Under the pieces are notes generated by a model, which was given only the letters and a program-made list of their open reading frames with translations, was not told the origin of the DNA and did not search any database. This document shows, piece after piece, positions 32,101 to 44,095 of a stretch of DNA of 64,000 nt. Every line of letters starts with the position of its first letter. The stretch's first letter is position 1. The translations under genes were made by a program, and so were the position numbers. The stretch covers positions 1-64,000 of the forward strand of contig JAUCBJ010008759.1 in NCBI GenBank assembly GCA_032718475.1, read 5' to 3'. The DNA comes from Nemertoderma westbladi (Eukaryota > Xenacoelomorpha > Nemertodermatida > Nemertodermatidae).

Positions 32101-33543
32101 CAAAAATCGTACAGAGAGTCAGGAAGCTGGAACTAAAACAAAAATACGTGTTACAGAGAGTCAGGAAGCTGGAACTAAAACAAAAATACGTGTTACAGTG
32201 AGTCAGGAAGCTGGAACTAAAACAAAAATCGTACAGAGAGTCAGGAAGCTGGAACTAAAACAAAAATACGTGTTACAGAGAGTCAGGAAGCTGGAACTAA
32301 AACAAAAATACGTGTTACAGTGAGTCAGGAAGCTGGAACTAAAACAAAAATCGTACAGAGAGTCAGGAAGCTGGAACTAAAACAAAAATACGTGTTACAG
32401 AGAGTCAGGAAGCTGGAACTAAAACAAAAATACGTGTTACAGAGAGTCAGGAAGCTGGAACTAAAACAAAAATACGTGTTACAGAGAGTCAGGAAGCTGG
32501 AACTAAAACAAAAATCGTACAGAGAGTCAGGAAGCTGGAACTAAAACAAAAATACGTGTTACAGAGAGTCAGGAAGCTGGAACTAAAACAAAAATCGTAC
32601 AGAGAATGAGGATGCTGGAACTAAAACAAAAATACGTGTTACAGAGAGTCAGGAAGCTGAAACTAAAACAAAAATACGTGTTACAGAGAGTCAGGAAGCT
32701 GGAACTAAAACAAAAATACGTGTTACAGAGAGTCACGAAGCTGGAACTAAAACAAAAATACGTGTTACAGTGAGTCAGGAAGCTGGAACTAAAACAAAAA
32801 TCGTACAGAGAGTCAGGAAGCTGGAACTAAAACAAAAATACGTGTTACAGAGAGTCAGGAAGCTGGAACTAAAACAAAAATACGTGTTACAGTGAGTCAG
32901 GAAGCTGGAACTAAAACAAAAATCGTACAGAGAGTCAGGAAGCTGGAACTAAAACAAAAATACGTGTTACAGAGAGTCAGGAAGCTGGAACTAAAACAAA
33001 AATACGTGTTACAGTGAGTCAGGAAGCTGGAACTAAAACAAAAATCGTACAGAGAGTCAGGAAGCTGGAACTAAAACAAAAATACGTGTTACAGAGAGTC
33101 AGGAAGCTGGAACTAAAACAAAAATACGTGTTACAGAGAGTCAGGAAGCTGGAACTAAAACAAAAATCGTACAGAGAGTCAGGAAGCTGGAACTAAAACA
33201 AAAATACGTGTTACAGAGAGTCAGGAAGCTGGAACTAAAACAAAAATCGTACAGAGAGTCAGGAATCTGGAACTAAAACAAAAATACGTGTTACAGAGAG
33301 TCAGGAAGCTGGAACCAAAACAAAAATACGTGTTACAGAGAGTCAGGAAGCTGGAACCAAAACAAAAATACGTGTTACAGAGAGTCAGGAAGCGGGAACC
33401 AAAACAAAAATACGTGTTACAGAGAGTCAAGAAGCGGGAACCAAAGCAAAAATACGTGTTACAGAGAGTCATGAAGCGGGAACTAAAACAAAAATACGTG
33501 TTACAGAGAGTCAGGAAGCGGGAACTAAAACAAAAATACGTGT
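26152..33543 (+). repeat. 7.4-kb satellite of 42-bp and 38-bp units with higher-order blocks
   Basis: About 175-180 tandem units are present. The main unit is 42 bp (CAGGAAGCTGGAACTAAAAC then AAAAATACGTGTTACAGAGAGT) and encodes 14 residues per turn. A 38-bp version has AAAAATCGTACAGAG and lacks four bases. In 28.8-31.4 kb the starts GAATGAGGATGCTGG mark higher-order blocks. Their lengths are 248, 374, 374, 500, 500, 332 and 290 bp, each equal to n x 42 + 38 with n of 5, 8, 8, 11, 11, 7 and 6. Variants GAAGCGGGAACT and GGAACCAAAAC tag particular blocks. The left end abuts gag of BEL element 2 and the right end fades out with more diverged units near 33,400-33,543. The open frames over it are repeat-driven. 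Confidence 0.97.
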
Positions 33544-33960
33544 CAATACCCTTGCGCATCAACTACTTCTGAACAAATTTTGCCTCAAATGGTCTGGACC
33601 TTTTTTTAGAACAAAAAGGCCCCAAATAGGGCAATTATTGGGCCTTTTTGATTTAAGATATTAGCCCAGCACAAGTATGGATGAACATATGGTGTAATGC
33701 AAACAGCACCCAAAAAACCATATAGGACAGTGAATTGGAGAAAATATTCAATCGTAAAAATTTTTTCATTTTCTTCGTCGGACACCATGAAAAAAAATAA
33801 GGGCACCCACCGAAAAGTATCAAACTGGTGAATAAATATACGTCATATTGTCAAAAGATGCGTGGAGAAAGGTTAGAAGTTAGGAAGTGTCATGAAATTT
33901 TGGATTCTAACTTTCAGCGCATCTATGTTTTCTAATTGATTTTATAGTGAGATTTTACAT

Positions 33961-33982
33961 CCCCCCCCCCCCCCCCCCCCCC
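33961..33982 (+). repeat. Poly-C tract (22)
   Basis: Twenty-two consecutive C residues. Similar tracts occur at 40802-40822 (C) and 37790-37815 (G), so long C/G homopolymers recur in this otherwise AT-rich genome. Exact lengths are sequencing-sensitive. Confidence 0.9.
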
Positions 33983-35641
33983 ACCCGGTGCGGTATAAAT
34001 AAGGGTAAAAATCATGAATTCGGTCTTGGTAGATTTATATGTAATCCAACCTCCTACAAGTTCTACAACATTTTATCTAATTATTTTAAAAAATCTGTAG
34101 AACATATATATTTTGTTCTAGAACAACGCGTGTGGGGTCTGAAACTGGAAAGTGCCACGTCCACAATTAAAAATTTATGAAAGCTGTGAAAGCATTTTAT
34201 ATAATACGTGATGCGGGTGGAAATTAACTAAAAGTCAAAACAAAGATATTCATATAGACGAAGAACCATTGCATATAGCTGTGTGTTTCATGGTAACCGG
34301 GATGACAGTGACTCAAATAGCAGGTAGGCTAGCTAGCTACGAGCCGCGGCCAACAGCTAGGGTAAGCTGCGGATACTAGCTATTTTCAGTGGCCACTAGA
34401 CGCATTGTGGCACGTAGCTAGTACAGTAGCTGTGTTCCTATGTTACACCATGGAAACCGGGTTTTAGACACCCAGTTTGTTTGTTTAAATTCAATAAAAA
34501 ATTTTGTGAAAAATAAATATTGTGAAAAATTTTTTTAGAAAAAAAAAATAAAAATATAATAAAAATATAATAGAAAATAAATAAAAATAATTTAATTGAT
34601 TTCAAACACGTTTTAGAACGATGCCATGCGTTTTAAATAGAATCCAGATTTTTTTCTAAATTTTTTTTACATTTACTTTATCTTTACATTTTTTTTTAAT
34701 GAATAGCTAACATGTTCTGGAACATTTTCTATACAAATAGTAATAAGAACTAGCTACTACAAAATAATTATAGAAGGAAGTAGGATGTCGGAACCAGTGT
34801 CTAAATTACTAGCTAAACCTACCTAAATCACTAGCTACCATATAATTTAGTATCTTGCTTAACGAAGAGGCTTCAATTCTTTCAAATTAAAGAATTATAT
34901 CAAAATATCAAATTGTTGTAAAAAAGAAACTGGTCTCTTTTTGAATGGCAAAATGCAACTTATTAGGCCGTGTATATATAGTAGGCCATGGGAGCGTTAT
35001 ATAAAATGCTATATCTCAAAAACGGCACGACAGATTTGGAAAAAAATTTAGCAGTGGTTTTATGTCAACCATATCTATCGTTTTATAAAATAAATGATGA
35101 TACATTTGTCCTTCCGTGTATATTTAGTATTCCATGGATACACCCATATATTCCATATGGTATAATAGGGGGAAACACACACCATAAATATATATCCCAC
35201 TCAGAGTAAAAATAAATGAAATAATTCGTGCAATAACATTTAATCATTACTAAGCTCATTCAATCCCAATCTATATATTTCTGGAAATATTACCAATAGA
35301 AAAGTTACATATATTGGAAACATCAAAATTAATGTGGGAAATAAAAAACTCAAAAAAAACAATCTTTTATCATGTCATTTTTCTCTCTCCCCTCTACTAT
35401 ACACGTTCGTGGGCCTTCGCGCAGGACGAGGGTAAGTTATTAGATACAGATTGAAATTGAGCAATTTTATCCCAAAATCGGTACTTAAGAAATTTGAATA
35501 AATAATTAAGAAAATTTAACCAAACTTTTAATTTAAAAAAAACTTTCGCATTGGCAACTGGGCATCGATGTCATAGAAGTCCACAGTTAAACTACTCAAA
35601 AATTTCAATGTATTCTTCAGTCCTCGGGTCTCGCTCATCGG

Positions 35642-35880
35642 TTAGTCCAGTTTGCCCATAGCGCAGTAGCGATACCAAAAGTCGAGGTCGCCAACGACAC
35701 TGCGACATACAGAGGCGGTGGCCTTGATGGCCAGTTGTTTTAGTACCGGTACCATTCCAAAACGTTGCTGGGTATTATCAGTCAGTAATGTAAGTCCGCC
35801 TAATTTCAAAACTTCCATGGCTGCATGGTTGCCGTTGCCGAGCATTATTGGCGGATGGCGCCAACGACCTGAAGACGGTA
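35642..35880 (-). CDS. Possible single exon of unknown protein
   Basis: On the minus strand, a frame of about 75 codons follows a plausible acceptor (ccgtcttcag ending near 35870). It reads RWRHPPIMLGNGNHAAMEVL, then a leucine-rich LKLGGLTLLTDNTQQRFGMV segment and a C-terminal GDLDFWYRYCAMGKLD before TAA. Composition and codon texture are more protein-like than the surroundings, and KLGGL is reminiscent of armadillo-type helices, but I do not recognise the family. It could be a terminal exon, a retro-fragment or chance. No partner exons are seen nearby. Confidence 0.25.
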
Positions 35881-36214
35881 CCGGTAACTCTGTACCACTG
35901 TAACAGACACAGTACCGTACTATAAAACAGATGTTTAATAAGATTAAAGTACCATACCGTACCGGTACATGATATGGCTGAATAGTCGCGATATCACAAT
36001 TCAGACATCACTCTGACAATTGCTGGACTCCACGGTGAAATAGGCCTACCACACTTCCCAAGGCCACATTATTGCTGCATTGTACCGGTATTGAGGAATT
36101 TCAAACGCACTTGATATATCCTGCAGTCTCCTAGCAACCAGCTGATGCCAAGCCTAGTAATTTTTGGATAGATAAATTTATTATAACTGCAAGACAGTTA
36201 CACAGATGCTGCGC

Positions 36215-36435
36215 GAAGGCCCCACGCAAATTCATCTTGGAAAATTTCTAAACTTTTTCTAGACTACATATGTACCAAGTTTGGATATATTTTATCGAGA
36301 TTTGGCTGAGTTATTAAAATTGGACACAACAGATCAACAGAGCAACAGAACAACAGATCAACAGAGCAACAGACACACCGATTGAATTAGTGGTGCCTGT
36401 ATGCTAAGCTCGCTTACTTTCGTCGCTCGCCCCAT
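36215..36435. repeat. Dispersed repeat copy A
   Basis: The sequence carries CTGCGCGAAGGCCCCACG, then a TACCAAGTTTGGATA...GAGTTATTA core, then AACAGA-rich tandem phrases, and ends GTGCCTGTATGCTAAGCTCG. The same order of motifs, with CTTCGCGCAG and TACCAAGTTTCGT...GAGTTATTA, is found at 41337-41650. It is probably a small non-autonomous element. Confidence 0.6.
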
Positions 36436-37789
36436 ATAACTACACTACAAGATCCGCCACATCAATGAACTATTACATACCACGTACAAGACTGGCTCTA
36501 ACACAAAGATCACTCAAATATCACGGTACTTTGATATGGAATTCACTTCACCTGAAAATAAAAGAAAGTACAACTAAGAAAGCACTTACCCAAAATCTTA
36601 AAAAGTCATTGCTAAACGATCTAACTTGAAATAAAAAAAAACTTAAAATAAATAAGTCCTAGAGTAGTATTAGGCCCAATCATCTATTAAACTCATTAAA
36701 CAAATTTGTATCTATTTATAAATCGTATCACATCGCATTAACTGAATATTTCAAATTTTTTTTAAAATCTCAAAATGTAATTTAAATCTATCAAAATCAA
36801 CAGGCTGTACGAATTAAATTGATTGAAATGTAATATTTACAACAAAACGCTCGCCACGGCAACAGGGATCTATACTAGCTTTGCTACTGTTTCCTGTTTC
36901 TCATAAATACTACAATACTGTAAACAAATATTGGAGCTCCAAACCTAGCAACGATCCATATAATCTAAATAACAATAAAACCCCAATTACGCAGTGTACC
37001 TAAACTGGTGATGGGTTTATAATACTGAGAGTGTGTATTAATAACGAAACAAATAAATGAACCATTACGGGTTCCTTTGATTGATTGATATTCAATTTTA
37101 TTACTTCTTTCTAGTCAATAATATATAATATTATATAATTATGTATAACAATGCAATGCCAGCCACGATTGAACCTGGTATTCCATAAGCTCAAAGGATT
37201 TTTAGCGTTTTACCTCTATGCCTATGGATGGAGTCGAATATTTTATTGAAGACCACTAAGGTCAGAATTGCAGTAGGCCTAGTATCTGAACTATTATTGA
37301 TCCATTTTGGTTTAAATCCATTTTGGCTCTTACACGGATTACTCTCTGTCAGACTCCCCAGCAGACCATAGGCAAACATTAGCCATTAGCCTACAGTACT
37401 TAGTGTTTCTAATTTGTTACACGCCAGATGAAACCCTCTCAAACTCCTGAATGGAATGAAAGCGAGTACCATCTATTGGATTACTTAATGCGAATAGCTG
37501 GTTAGCTGTATGATTTTTTAGTTATTGTGTACTGCTGACTGTAGGAGTTGACTGCTCTAAAAAAGTTGAAATATGTGGCTCTAATAGATTCGAATCATGA
37601 AGTGAAATTTAATTCTGATATAATTTTGCTTTAGATTTCCTTTTATAACAACGGGAAATCTGTCGGCCTAAATAATTCGAAAATAGTGTAGAAAAAGAAT
37701 GACATTGGAAATTTAAGACAATAGAAAGTATGACGGAAATACATTTGTTTGCTAACTAACTTTGTACAACTTTATTCGAAGGAGAGAGA

Positions 37790-37815
37790 GGGGGGGGGGG
37801 GGGGGGGGGGGGGGG
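37790..37815 (+). repeat. Poly-G tract
   Basis: A run of 26 G residues preceded by a short GA repeat. Such tracts can form G-quadruplexes and are prone to sequencing length error. Confidence 0.85.
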
Positions 37816-38263
37816 TTCTTATTCAAAGAAATACGGTAATTTAATTTGACGCGACTTACGACTTGCTTAATGGCGTCTTGACGCCGTCTCTATTTGAATC
37901 ATGTTATCTCCATCCACCAACCCCACTAATCCCAAGCAAAGTGCAGGATTAAAATTTCCTAGCTAGTTCGATTTGGGGCATACAATAACATACAGCCAAA
38001 AAAGGCCATATACACTCACATTCAACCATTAACGATCACATACACTCAAATATTTATTGCGATTTCGATCATAGAGTATATTGATTATTGATATATCTTT
38101 TCGCTTTCCCTATTTGTTTATCCCTAATATTGCTATACTGCCGTACACTGTACAGCTGTAGTAGCCTACCGGTTCTGTTTCGTTACAAATTATATAATAT
38201 CAGGATTAGGCTACGGGTCAGAATGTGGGATCCTACTATCTATTACTGCCGGTGTATCATACC

Positions 38264-38348
38264 CGCCGTAGTCAGGAACCGCGCCGTTGTCAGGAACCGC
38301 GCCGTTGTCAGGAACCGCGCCGTTGTCAGGAACCTCGCCATTGTCAGA
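38264..38348 (+). repeat. 18-bp minisatellite
   Basis: Four to five tandem units of GTCAGGAACCGCGCCGTT. The unit is divisible by three, so a chance frame (VVRNRA repeated) stays open across it. Confidence 0.9.
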
Positions 38349-39727
38349 CTGTTAGAATATTTGTCAACGGCTCGCTTTTGTTGCTGTGATTGTTTTCTCC
38401 CAATTCTAAATTCCTTGTGATGTCCGCGAATGTGTGGCCATATCTGGCTGCATATAAATAGTTAGCACAGAATTCAGCATCATGGGATGGGTGGCCCTTG
38501 TTTCTAATTCTGATATTATTAACAATCAATATAATATGATCGAAATCTCAATAAATAATTAAAATTATAATTTATTTATGTATTTATTATGTTATTTATT
38601 TATTATATAATTTATGATTGTATTGGAGTGTTTGTGATCGTCTGTGGTTGCGTGAGTGCACCCTATATATGCATTTTTGACAGTATGTGACTGTATGTAT
38701 TTGCCTCAAATCGAATTAGCCAAATGTCCTTAGCATAAGCCAAAGATAAATAGGAAATGTAATGTATAGAATATTCATTCCGGATACTTTAGATACTTTT
38801 TGAATTTTGTGTACAATGTGATATTTTCCAGTTAAGGATTTACAATTATTTATCTTTTTACTTATAGCTCTTTACATTAATCAAACAGCCACGTATTGAC
38901 TCAAGTTTGAGGCAAGAAAGCAGCTGCAGAGTTCAGATATTATATGATCTTTAAATTCAAATAAATTTCCATGTCCAATCCATATTATTCATCAACAATT
39001 ACATAAAATTTGATGTAAACTAATATATTATAATTATTACAAAATAATAATCAATAAACGGCTACTATTAAATTATTAGAGCGCTAAATAGTGCTGAATT
39101 GACTATTACATATACATAGGACGATAAATGTATTTTTTTACAGTATCACATAACATATCACGACAAAAATCAAAATATTATTTGCTTATAATAAAATTCA
39201 TTAATTATATTAGTGCAGTGGAGTGAAATAATTTTGACAAATGTGCCAAAAGTCTTTTATTGTGTATGTCTATGTAGCTGACAAAAATCCCATGCTCTAA
39301 AAAATATTTGTAGCAAAACATACATTTAAAGCTGAAAATTCTAAAGAAATTGAAATAATCTTAGGAGAGAATAAGGATAATATTCGATATAGTGATATTC
39401 CAGAATAATTTAATTAATTTTGCGATAAGCTGTGATTCAATGGGAATAGAATAAATTTTACACTGACCTGCCTGACATTGCTATATCTCGGTAAACAGAT
39501 TTACCATACAACTTTTAAATATACAAAAATTGCCCCTATTATTAAACTGATGCAAAAAAAACAACAATTGCACTGCTAGGAAATTTAATAATTTAAACGA
39601 ATTTTAGATGTAATTTTTCACCTAATGGGGGATAAATGATAATAGGGTAAATAAACAATATTAATTGTGATTGTTGTATTCTATTCAATAAATACACAAT
39701 ATTCTGGAACAATTTGTTTATGTATGA

Positions 39728-40237
39728 TTATTTTTTTATTTTTTAACACACAGTTTCTATTTATAAATCAACATTAATTACGTATTTAATATTTTGAGAG
39801 TTTCTAATTTGCATATATATTATTATTTAGATACCGGAACTGGCTGAAAGAGATATAAAACGTGTTTCAGCGATTGCTTTGGTGGCTTTACCAGCAGCCT
39901 TTCTGTGGCTCCTTGAACCACGTAGATACATCACGGACGATCTCAGAAGGGCAAAACACATCTTTACTCGTAGGAGCGCTACCATTATGGAGTAAGGGGT
40001 ATCACGTTTTGCAGACAGAAGCAAGGACATGCGATTTATGAGCGCATTGGCCGATCTACTTAGACCTCCACTTGCTGCAGCTACAAAAGGGCAGAAGCCT
40101 GCATGTTCAACCAAATTGATTCGCTCCTCGTACTTCCGTCTCTTTGCATTCTCGTGCATATTGTATGCAGCATCAATTGACCTTGGGTTGGAGTCGCAAT
40201 GAGGATTGAAGACCTTCACGTCTACGTCTACGTGATT
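39728..40237 (-). pseudogene. RLE-type LINE, severely 5'-truncated copy
   Basis: The minus-strand frame at 39827-40219 encodes the C-terminal end of the same RT protein as the large insertion at 49905-52465. It has VKVFNPHCDSNPRSIDAAYN (the end of the restriction-like endonuclease motif), then HAGFCPFVAAASGGLSRSAN and LLRSSVMYLRGSRS. The 5' side stops in an ACGTCT repeat near 40,225. The 3' side ends in an A-rich tail, seen as TTATTTTTTTATTTTTT on the plus strand near 39728-39745, similar to the tail of the larger copy. Five-prime truncation plus an A-rich tail indicates target-primed reverse transcription. Confidence 0.8.
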
Positions 40238-42657
40238 GTTGTATTGATTTTATGTGAAATTTATGTATGTATTTTATATAATATTTTAAAAACAACAATA
40301 GTTGTTTAAATATATTAACTGAAGAGGTAAACACTAAGAGTCTGAAACCCCACAAACTACAAAAAACATAGAATCATAATGCATAATATGCATTACTATG
40401 GCATGCTGCCATAATAATTGATGGTTTAATGAAAATGAGAAATGGAAATGAAAATTTAATACTATTTATAACAAACCTAAAAAATTAGCATAAATTAACA
40501 GCGCCACCTAGCGGTGCAGAATTATTTTCATAAAATTTCGCCTGATAGTTATGTTGCCCCATCTTTGATCTATCATATAAAAAACTTTCATGTGATTAGA
40601 TTCAAAACTGTAAAAGCCTTAGGGTTTTAAGCGCAACCAAATGTTTTTTATTCTTAACTAATAATAAATGGCGAAAGAAAATTATTTCTGACCTTTCATG
40701 TAGAATAGCATATTATATAATATATTCCAAATTATAGCCAAAACCAAACAATTTTGAAACACTGAGAGTGATAAATCTAAGAGTTGTCCGAAAATGGTGT
40801 ACCCCCCCCCCCCCCCCCCCCCTTAATTCAATCAACAAAAAATACAAACGAAACAAACAAAACAAACATAAACATAAACATATTAACATTCTCAACACAC
40901 AGTCTATGTATCGCAACCCTAACCTAAACCTAACAGCCATAGTTTTCCGAAGTCCTTAGGGCTGATTCGATGTTTTTTTGTAGTCCAGTGCTAACCCCCC
41001 TTGCTAAGACTCTTGTGTTAACCTTTTATAACAAGCAGGCCCTCATTAGTAGTCAGTAGGCCTATGTCGTTAACTTTAATTACAATAGTTTATGATATAA
41101 TCAGTCTGGTTTTTCAAGGTTTAATAAGGTTTTTTGATGTCCGCAAATCTGATTAATTTGCTAATTAATTAGTTAACTTAAATTGCCTCATTTGTTGAGA
41201 ATTTTTGTTAATAAGTTTCCTATATTGCACCAGTCAAATGATAAAAACTGATTAAAAGGTCTTCTTTAAACTAAATTGGTAGAAGTGTACAGTTCAGTAA
41301 CTGCATTCGATAGTCAATTGACTACCCGCTTGTGGGGCCTTCGCGCAGCACGAAGTGAGCAAAGCCTTTAGCATATGGGCACCATTAACGAGTTGTCTGC
41401 CGTTATTCAGAAGTCTTCAACACAATACTCGTCATCCTCCTGTGCCTCGTTGCGTTCGTTCGTTTTTGACCAAACTTCAGATTCTTTCTAAACTTTTAAC
41501 GGAATACATACGTACCAAGTTTCGTTTAATTTCATGAAGGAATAACCGAGTTATTAGCGATCAAACATTTACGACGACGACGACAGACGACGACGACAAC
41601 TCGCCAATGGCACCCATATGCAAAGGCTTCGCTCACTTCGTGGCTCGCTCCACAGTAATGTTTTAATCAATATTGTGAAAATCTCACTTGTTGATATGTA
41701 AAATCCATTTGCCATGGAAAGAAATATAAAATTATTGAATATATGGCCAGGTTTTTAAGAGCATAGGATTTTTGTTATTTATATTATAATTTATAATACC
41801 AAAGGTGCTTTAAATAAGTTTCGCAAGTTGTTCACTTTTGTTACAATTTCGCCTTTTTATGTGGCTAAATAACTTCACTATAGTTCCTTCTTACAAATTA
41901 GTTAGCCAATAGCCATTATCACATATATTTACCTAAATAGTAATTAATAATACTGACTTATTTTTATAAACATTTGCAAAAATAAATCTTTGTTAAATTT
42001 TTTAAAATTTCACCCTTTCTATTTACAAATATTGTTCACGAATAATAGACTATGTAAGTTGAAAACGGAAATTGCCACAGGAAAATAATAAAGAAAAAAC
42101 ACATGATTAAATATTTAACTATTTCTAATGACTGAAGTACCACAGTCTTTGTTGTTTAAATTTATATAACATATGAAAATAAACATTTTGAAAATAAAAA
42201 CATCAGAATCATGGTGCGGTGCTGTATTTTATAAAAAATAATATTTTTAATTTTTTATGGCATTAATTTTGTTAGCTACTTTATTTCATTTAATTTCATA
42301 AATAATTCAAGCATTAAAGACCTATTATCAGTAATAATTGATCTCGAAAAGTCCAATTTCTTCACATCTACAATAAGAATTACCGGTATAATGATCTTCT
42401 ATAGTGAATACCAATAACACCTTGTGTACATACTGTAGGCCTACAGGATGTATGTAAAACAACATATTACAGTAATATATATCATTGGAGTACTGTATTT
42501 CTATAAGGAAAATATTCGCGGAAAATATTAATTATATTGCGATTTTTCCCTAAAATAAAATTTTATGCTTCAAAAAAATCTTTAACCTGATGATTTTTTT
42601 TTTTTTAAAATAAGTGTTGTAAAAGCTTTTGCGGACATAACAAGTCATTTTTACGCA
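40238..42657. other. AT-rich intergenic DNA
   Basis: No gene is supportable. A poly-C tract lies at 40802-40822 and a copy of a dispersed repeat at 41337-41650. Long T runs sit just before the repeat that begins at 42,674. Confidence 0.6.
41337..41650. repeat. Dispersed repeat copy B with inverted ends
   Basis: The left part GAGCAAAGCCTTTAGCATAT plus GGGCACCA is matched in inverted form by TGGCACCCATATGCAAAGGC plus TTCGCTC on the right, giving terminal inverted repeats of about 27 bp. The core has TACCAAGTTTCGTTTAAT and GAGTTATTA, shared with 36215-36435, and a run of ACG trinucleotides (41569-41598). It is probably a MITE-like element. Confidence 0.65.
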
Positions 42658-43317
42658 ATGCGCAGATTGCGCAATTGCCCTTTCATCCGAGATCTGGAGA
42701 GCGTAGACGAAACAGTTACCCTGCGCTACATCAGAGCTTGGGAAGCTAACGCGGATCTCCATTGCGAATCACGTCACCGATACTATCCAGGACGTGCATA
42801 TGAAGGAGTCTATGCGTTTCACCCATACCTCTTTGCATCCGTCGAACAAAATTCTCGCATTCCCAGTTACGAACTGATGAAGCGTGTTGGCGAGAATATT
42901 TCGACTAAATATGTTCGCAAGTATCTTAGGAATATTATTCCCAATAACCTGAATTCCTTTAACTTCATCAACTTCATCCGTCAAGATCAGGAATACGGCG
43001 ACTTGTTCATAAACTCGCATCCTGAATTACAAGAAATTCATGAACGACCATATGAATATAAAGCCAGAGAACGCGAATTAGAGAGAACAATCAAACCGCG
43101 GAAATTTCTCACTACACATGGTCAACCTACCGCTGTCGTACAAACGACCCATCAAGGACCGGTAAGAGCTGCCATCCTGAAACAAGCTCTAAAGGTTGTT
43201 CGCCCTCGTTCCACCGATATTGATATCGATCAACCGGGTACTTCGACCGGTGGATACACCGGTCGATCAGAGCAATCAGAGCAATCTTCCCAGTTATGCC
43301 AGCAGAGACCCACCTGA
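42658..43317 (+). CDS. C-terminal half of the BEL3-associated zinc-knuckle ORF (5' copy)
   Basis: A 219-codon frame begins at ATG 42658 in unrelated sequence. From about residue 6 it matches, with few differences, the second half of the 57554-58798 protein: RDLESVDETVTLRYIRAWEA, HRYYPGRAYEGVYAFHPYLF, then a basic region and a C-terminal tail with GTSTGGYTGRSEQSEQSSQL. The N-terminal zinc-knuckle part is missing. The frame has stayed open, so the duplication is young or the region is conserved. It lies inside the long direct repeat 42674-44095. Any protein made would be a fragment; its function is unknown. Confidence 0.6.
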   Translation: MRRLRNCPFIRDLESVDETVTLRYIRAWEANADLHCESRHRYYPGRAYEGVYAFHPYLFASVEQNSRIPSYELMKRVGENISTKYVRKYLRNIIPNNLNSFNFINFIRQDQEYGDLFINSHPELQEIHERPYEYKARERELERTIKPRKFLTTHGQPTAVVQTTHQGPVRAAILKQALKVVRPRSTDIDIDQPGTSTGGYTGRSEQSEQSSQLCQQRPT

Positions 43318-44095
43318 GAAAGCTAGCGCATGCGCATTTAGTTGTCGTTTTTCTGAGAATTAGAGCCCTCTCAGAATTCTGTACTAAGTACGGTCGTTTC
43401 AGACTTTGGCCCAAGAACATCTGATGACACTGTTTTACTGCTGTTTTATATTGTGTTCATTGTTGTTTATATTAATGGATGTTATATTTGGAGAATACCG
43501 ATAAATAATCGTAAACCCCTCAATCTTCTTGATTACTGAGGTAAGCGGAGAAAGAGTTTACCGGTAGCAACTGCGACTTAAATTATAGTGGCTTTTGTGT
43601 GAATTAAATGCTATTTCATAATCCCTACATGTGTCAGTTGCAATCCTCCTTATATATGATCAAATTCAGTGACGGTCGGCAAATTAGTGTGAAGTAGTGT
43701 AAAGTAGTGTGAAGTCGTGTGAAGGTTAATAAAGCATCTCCTAAAGAATGCGCTATTTACGAAACTCTGTGGCCATCTAATTGTGATTAGTGTAAGTCAT
43801 AACTCTGTTTTTATACTTAAAGCACCACGTCCTTAAGGAACTGTTAATATTTCCCCGAAAGTAAATATAGTTGTCAGAGATTATATAGTAGCGATCAATC
43901 GAATAATACAAAGTAGCTTACACCGCAATACTTCCTAAGGAACCCGAATCCAGTGGGTCATACGCCGCGCACGGACTGGCTTCGGCAGATGTAAATTCAG
44001 TAAACCAGGTAATTGGTACGGGCAAAGTCGATTCATAATCAAAAGGACAATTAAAATTGGCAGGTTAAACTGCTAAAGGTCTGAAAGCGCGAACA
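42674..44095 (+). repeat. Long direct repeat, left copy (candidate 5' LTR of BEL3)
   Basis: From ATTGCCCTTTCA (42674) to GCGCGAACA (44095) this region matches 58154-59688 almost throughout. It carries a TATA-like TTATATATGATC near 43650, a polyadenylation-like AATAAAGC near 43725 and short GTGTGAAGT repeats. It lacks about 89 bp present in the right copy after CTGATG (43426). Its place, about 1.9 kb upstream of BEL3 gag, and its end in CA fit a 5' LTR. Against this, I see no matching target duplication at the outer edges, and its start lies inside an ORF. Two insertions of an unrelated element sharing a 3' end remain possible. Confidence 0.6.

Larger units (their letters stand above)
33544..39727. 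other. AT-rich intergenic DNA
   Basis: Mostly low-complexity AT-rich sequence with long A or T runs (for example 34490-34700). It contains a 22-base poly-C tract, a 26-base poly-G tract, a possible exon at 35642-35880, a repeat at 36215-36435 and an 18-bp minisatellite at 38264-38348, all listed separately. No other gene can be supported. Confidence 0.6.

Noticed and set aside
26152-33543. CRISPR-like array because of short regular repeats
   Set aside because: There are no unique spacers: units are directly contiguous and near-identical, and the context is eukaryotic.
26087-33572. Many frames of 60-167 codons encoding RKLELKQKYVLQRV repeats or SSFLTLCNTYFCF repeats
   Set aside because: They are translations of the 42-bp satellite. 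Their ends are set by the 38-bp register change, not by gene structure.
42674-44095. Definite assignment as the 5' LTR of BEL3
   Set aside because: Outer flanks show no matching short duplication and the left edge falls in an ORF, so I keep it only as a candidate.
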